Source of the DNA: an uncultured Phascolarctobacterium sp.
Lineage (GTDB): Bacteria > Bacillota > Negativicutes > Acidaminococcales > Acidaminococcaceae
Direction of reading: 5' to 3'
Assembly: GCA_945949475.1 (NCBI GenBank)
Contig: CAMFET010000047.1
Location: forward strand, 1-6,646
Length of the DNA stretch: 6,646 nt
Each line of letters opens with the position of its first letter. The first letter of the stretch is position 1. The notes beneath the pieces are model-generated. The model saw only the letters and a list, made by a program, of their open reading frames with translations. It was not told where the DNA came from and did no database searches. Positions 5,654-6,646 of this stretch are shown here, piece by piece. Position numbers and translations under genes: made by a program.

Positions 5654-6305
5654 GATAATTACCTCCCTTACCTTCTGCCAAATCTACTAGCAAACGGGTA
5701 AAATTAGTTTTCGTGATTCTGCCCACAACCTGGTATTGGCGCTTGCCTTCATCCAGAACCTTGACCACGGGCAGACAGTCGATTTCGTTATTGATGAGTC
5801 TACGTGCAGCAGTAGCAATGGACTCCTCAGGCTGGGCCACAATAATTTTAGAAATGGGTGTCATTACCATGACAACGGGAATATCCCGCAAATCACTATT
5901 ATTAATGGCTGCCTTTAAAAGGTCCTTACGCGATACTACACCGGTCAAGAGGTTGTTTTCATCTACTACAAATACAGTGCCCACGTCCTCCAGGAACATG
6001 GTTACAACTGCTTCGTAAGCGCTCTTTTCATGGGAGATGGCCACAGGCACGGACTGCAAATCCTGCACGGTGATAGCAGAAATCTCTTCCATGAGCATAC
6101 CCAGAGTATTTTTGCCAGTATAAAAATAGCCTACCTTGGGGCGAGCGTCCAAAATACCGCCCATTACCAAAATAGCTAAATCGCTGCGCAACGCCGCACG
6201 GGTAACATTAAGCCTTTCTGCAATATGTTCACCAGTGATGGGGCCGTCCAGACGTACTATTTCAGCAATTTGTTTTTGCCTATTACTTAAAGATATGATC
6301 GTCAC
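5637..6305 (-). CDS. ccpN: CcpN-type repressor, HTH plus two CBS domains
   Basis: Transcriptional repressor that in Bacillus controls gluconeogenic genes such as gapB and pckA; about 222 aa from GTG 6305 (Bacillus CcpN is about 212). The N-terminal winged helix-turn-helix (about 7–62) carries GPITGEHIAERLNVTRAALR and DLAILVMGGILDARPKVGYF, very close to CcpN. Two CBS domains follow (about 78–134 and 141–209), the usual nucleotide-sensing pair. The frame stays open to a GTG at 6347. That codon has no ribosome-binding site and overlaps a likely -10 (6344–6339), so I reject it. GTG 6305 aligns with the Bacillus start but overlaps the AAGGGGAG Shine-Dalgarno (6312–6305). ATC 6299 or ATA 6296 are placed better and are possible non-standard starts. 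ppsR follows with overlap, as in Bacillus ccpN–yqfL. Confidence 0.93.
   Translation of the reverse strand: MTIISLSNRQKQIAEIVRLDGPITGEHIAERLNVTRAALRSDLAILVMGGILDARPKVGYFYTGKNTLGMLMEEISAITVQDLQSVPVAISHEKSAYEAVVTMFLEDVGTVFVVDENNLLTGVVSRKDLLKAAINNSDLRDIPVVMVMTPISKIIVAQPEESIATAARRLINNEIDCLPVVKVLDEGKRQYQVVGRITKTNFTRLLVDLAEGKGGNYHNTEE
5661..5669 (-). promoter_or_regulatory. Ribosome-binding site deciding the ppsR start
   Basis: AAGGGAGGT on the minus strand (5669–5661) is a near-ideal Shine-Dalgarno inside the last ccpN codons. Five and eight bases beyond its final GG lie ATC and ATA in the ppsR frame; no NTG codon lies nearby. It is the main evidence that ppsR begins with a non-standard codon. Confidence 0.65.
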
Positions 6306-6312
6306 TCCCCTT
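6305..6312 (-). promoter_or_regulatory. Ribosome-binding site of ccpN
   Basis: AAGGGGAG on the minus strand (6312–6305) is the only good Shine-Dalgarno near the start of ccpN. Its last G is the first base of the candidate GTG start. The codons at normal distance are ATC (5 nt) and ATA (8 nt), the same arrangement as before ppsR. Confidence 0.55.
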
Positions 6313-6334
6313 CTAATTATTTCTTCTTCACTAG

Positions 6335-6345
6335 GTATAGTATAC
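6335..6345 (-). promoter_or_regulatory. Probable -10 and palindrome upstream of ccpN
   Basis: The minus strand has TATACT at 6344–6339, a good -10, inside an 11-bp palindrome (GTATA-C-TATAC, 6345–6335). No good -35 is found 16–18 nt upstream, so the promoter may be weak or activated, or the palindrome may be an operator (possibly autoregulatory). A start point near 6332 leaves a short leader before the ccpN ribosome-binding site at 6312–6305. Confidence 0.35.
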
Positions 6346-6410
6346 ACTATTGCAGGCTAAAATGCTAGTTTTCGTCATAAATATTTTGGTAAAATTTTAG
6401 GTTTTATAAC

Positions 6411-6441
6411 AAAAAGGCTCCCCCTTTTGCAGGGGAGCCTT
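6411..6441 (-). terminator. Rho-independent terminator of the right-edge gene
   Basis: A perfect 10-bp GC-rich stem (6414–6423 with 6432–6441, arms AAGGCTCCCC/GGGGAGCCTT) with an 8-nt loop is followed on the minus strand by five T (6415–6411). It lies 7 nt beyond the stop codon of the partial gene at 6449–6646. It separates that gene from ccpN–ppsR. Confidence 0.9.
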
Positions 6442-6448
6442 ACGCAGT

Positions 6449-6646
6449 CTACTCGACAAGTTTTACTTTAACTGTTGTCACACTGCCTTCTGTGGCAGAG
6501 CCACTGCCAGTGCCTTCTCCAGAACCAGTACCACTACCGGAACCATCATCTAAAAAATCTAGATAAAGCCTCCAATCAGACTGCATACCAACATTAAGTC
6601 CATCAGTTAAATTAACTTCATATAGCTGTACTCCATCTTTCTCTTC
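6449..6646 (-). CDS. C-terminal part of an unrecognised protein with Gly/Ser linker
   Basis: The minus strand is open from the right edge to a TAG at 6451–6449, giving the last 65 residues of a protein whose start lies outside the window. It begins EEKDGVQLYEVNLTDGLNVG, then MQSDWRLYLDFLDD (about 21–34), then a linker of alternating Gly, Ser and Thr (GSGSGTGSGEGTGSGSATEG, about 35–54), and ends SVTTVKVKLVE. The terminator seven bases after the stop supports this being the true end of a gene. Low-complexity Gly/Ser linkers followed by a short beta-strand-like tail are common in secreted or surface proteins and pilin-like proteins. No family can be named from this fragment. No membrane anchor or sorting motif is visible in the tail. 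Confidence 0.8.
   Translation of the reverse strand, partial: EEKDGVQLYEVNLTDGLNVGMQSDWRLYLDFLDDGSGSGTGSGEGTGSGSATEGSVTTVKVKLVE

Noticed and set aside
5637..5686. Frameshift fusion of CcpN and PPSR
   Set aside because: The CcpN frame ends normally after the second CBS domain, and PPSR has its own strong ribosome-binding site; no slippery sequence was seen at the overlap.
5297..5701. Plus-strand open frame antisense to ppsR
   Set aside because: It lies opposite a clearly conserved gene, has no ribosome-binding site or recognisable domain, and looks like a complementary-strand shadow.
6306..6347. GTG 6347 as the ccpN start
   Set aside because: It has no Shine-Dalgarno, overlaps a probable -10 box, and adds 14 residues absent from Bacillus CcpN.
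1..6646. CRISPR array, insertion sequence, prophage or defence system
   Set aside because: No spaced repeat array, transposase, integrase or terminal inverted repeats were seen; the genes are core housekeeping and regulatory functions.

Overview
The window reads as chromosomal DNA of a diderm Firmicute, most likely a member of the Negativicutes. It carries the Firmicute cluster ccpN–ppsR(yqfL)–dnaG–rpoD(sigA), but a gene for an exported LptA/OstA-like protein sits inside that cluster. Such a protein is expected only where there is an outer membrane with lipopolysaccharide. Ribosome-binding sites are strong (GGAGG type) and promoters are classical sigma-A type. Genus cannot be fixed from sequence reading alone.

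Layout from left to right. Positions 1–310 hold no gene. They contain a good leftward promoter (122–150) flanked by a 10-bp inverted repeat and preceded by an 8-bp direct repeat, and a leader that seems to run to a gene starting just outside the left edge. Next come an intrinsic terminator (311–338), a CAU-anticodon tRNA with encoded CCA (360–434) and its own consensus promoter (457–485), all leftward. Then rpoD (540–2150) and dnaG (2176–3954), leftward and 25 nt apart, form the macromolecular-synthesis pair. A 241-bp intergenic region separates dnaG from the divergent lptA-like gene (4196–4717, rightward). It has a strong rightward promoter with two palindromes. A bidirectional terminator (4757–4787) lies between the lptA-like gene and the convergent, leftward ccpN–ppsR operon (4820–6305). 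On the far right another terminator (6411–6441) closes a leftward gene of which only the last 65 codons are visible (6449–6646), ending in a Gly/Ser-rich linker.

Functionally, CcpN (HTH plus CBS repressor) and PPSR (bifunctional kinase/phosphorylase of pyruvate,phosphate dikinase) are a carbon-flux control pair. DnaG and RpoD supply replication priming and promoter recognition. The LptA-like protein belongs to outer-membrane biogenesis.

Most notable points: (i) ppsR has no NTG start that would include its conserved N-terminal motif, and its Shine-Dalgarno points at AUC/AUA; ccpN, upstream in the same operon, has the same six bases ATCATA at the same distance from its own Shine-Dalgarno. (ii) The primary sigma factor carries an insert of about 165 residues between regions 1.2 and 2.1, absent from Bacillus SigA. 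(iii) A PerR/Fur-like palindrome overlaps the -10 of the lptA-like promoter. (iv) Operator-like repeats flank the left-edge promoter. I saw no mobile element, CRISPR array or defence system.
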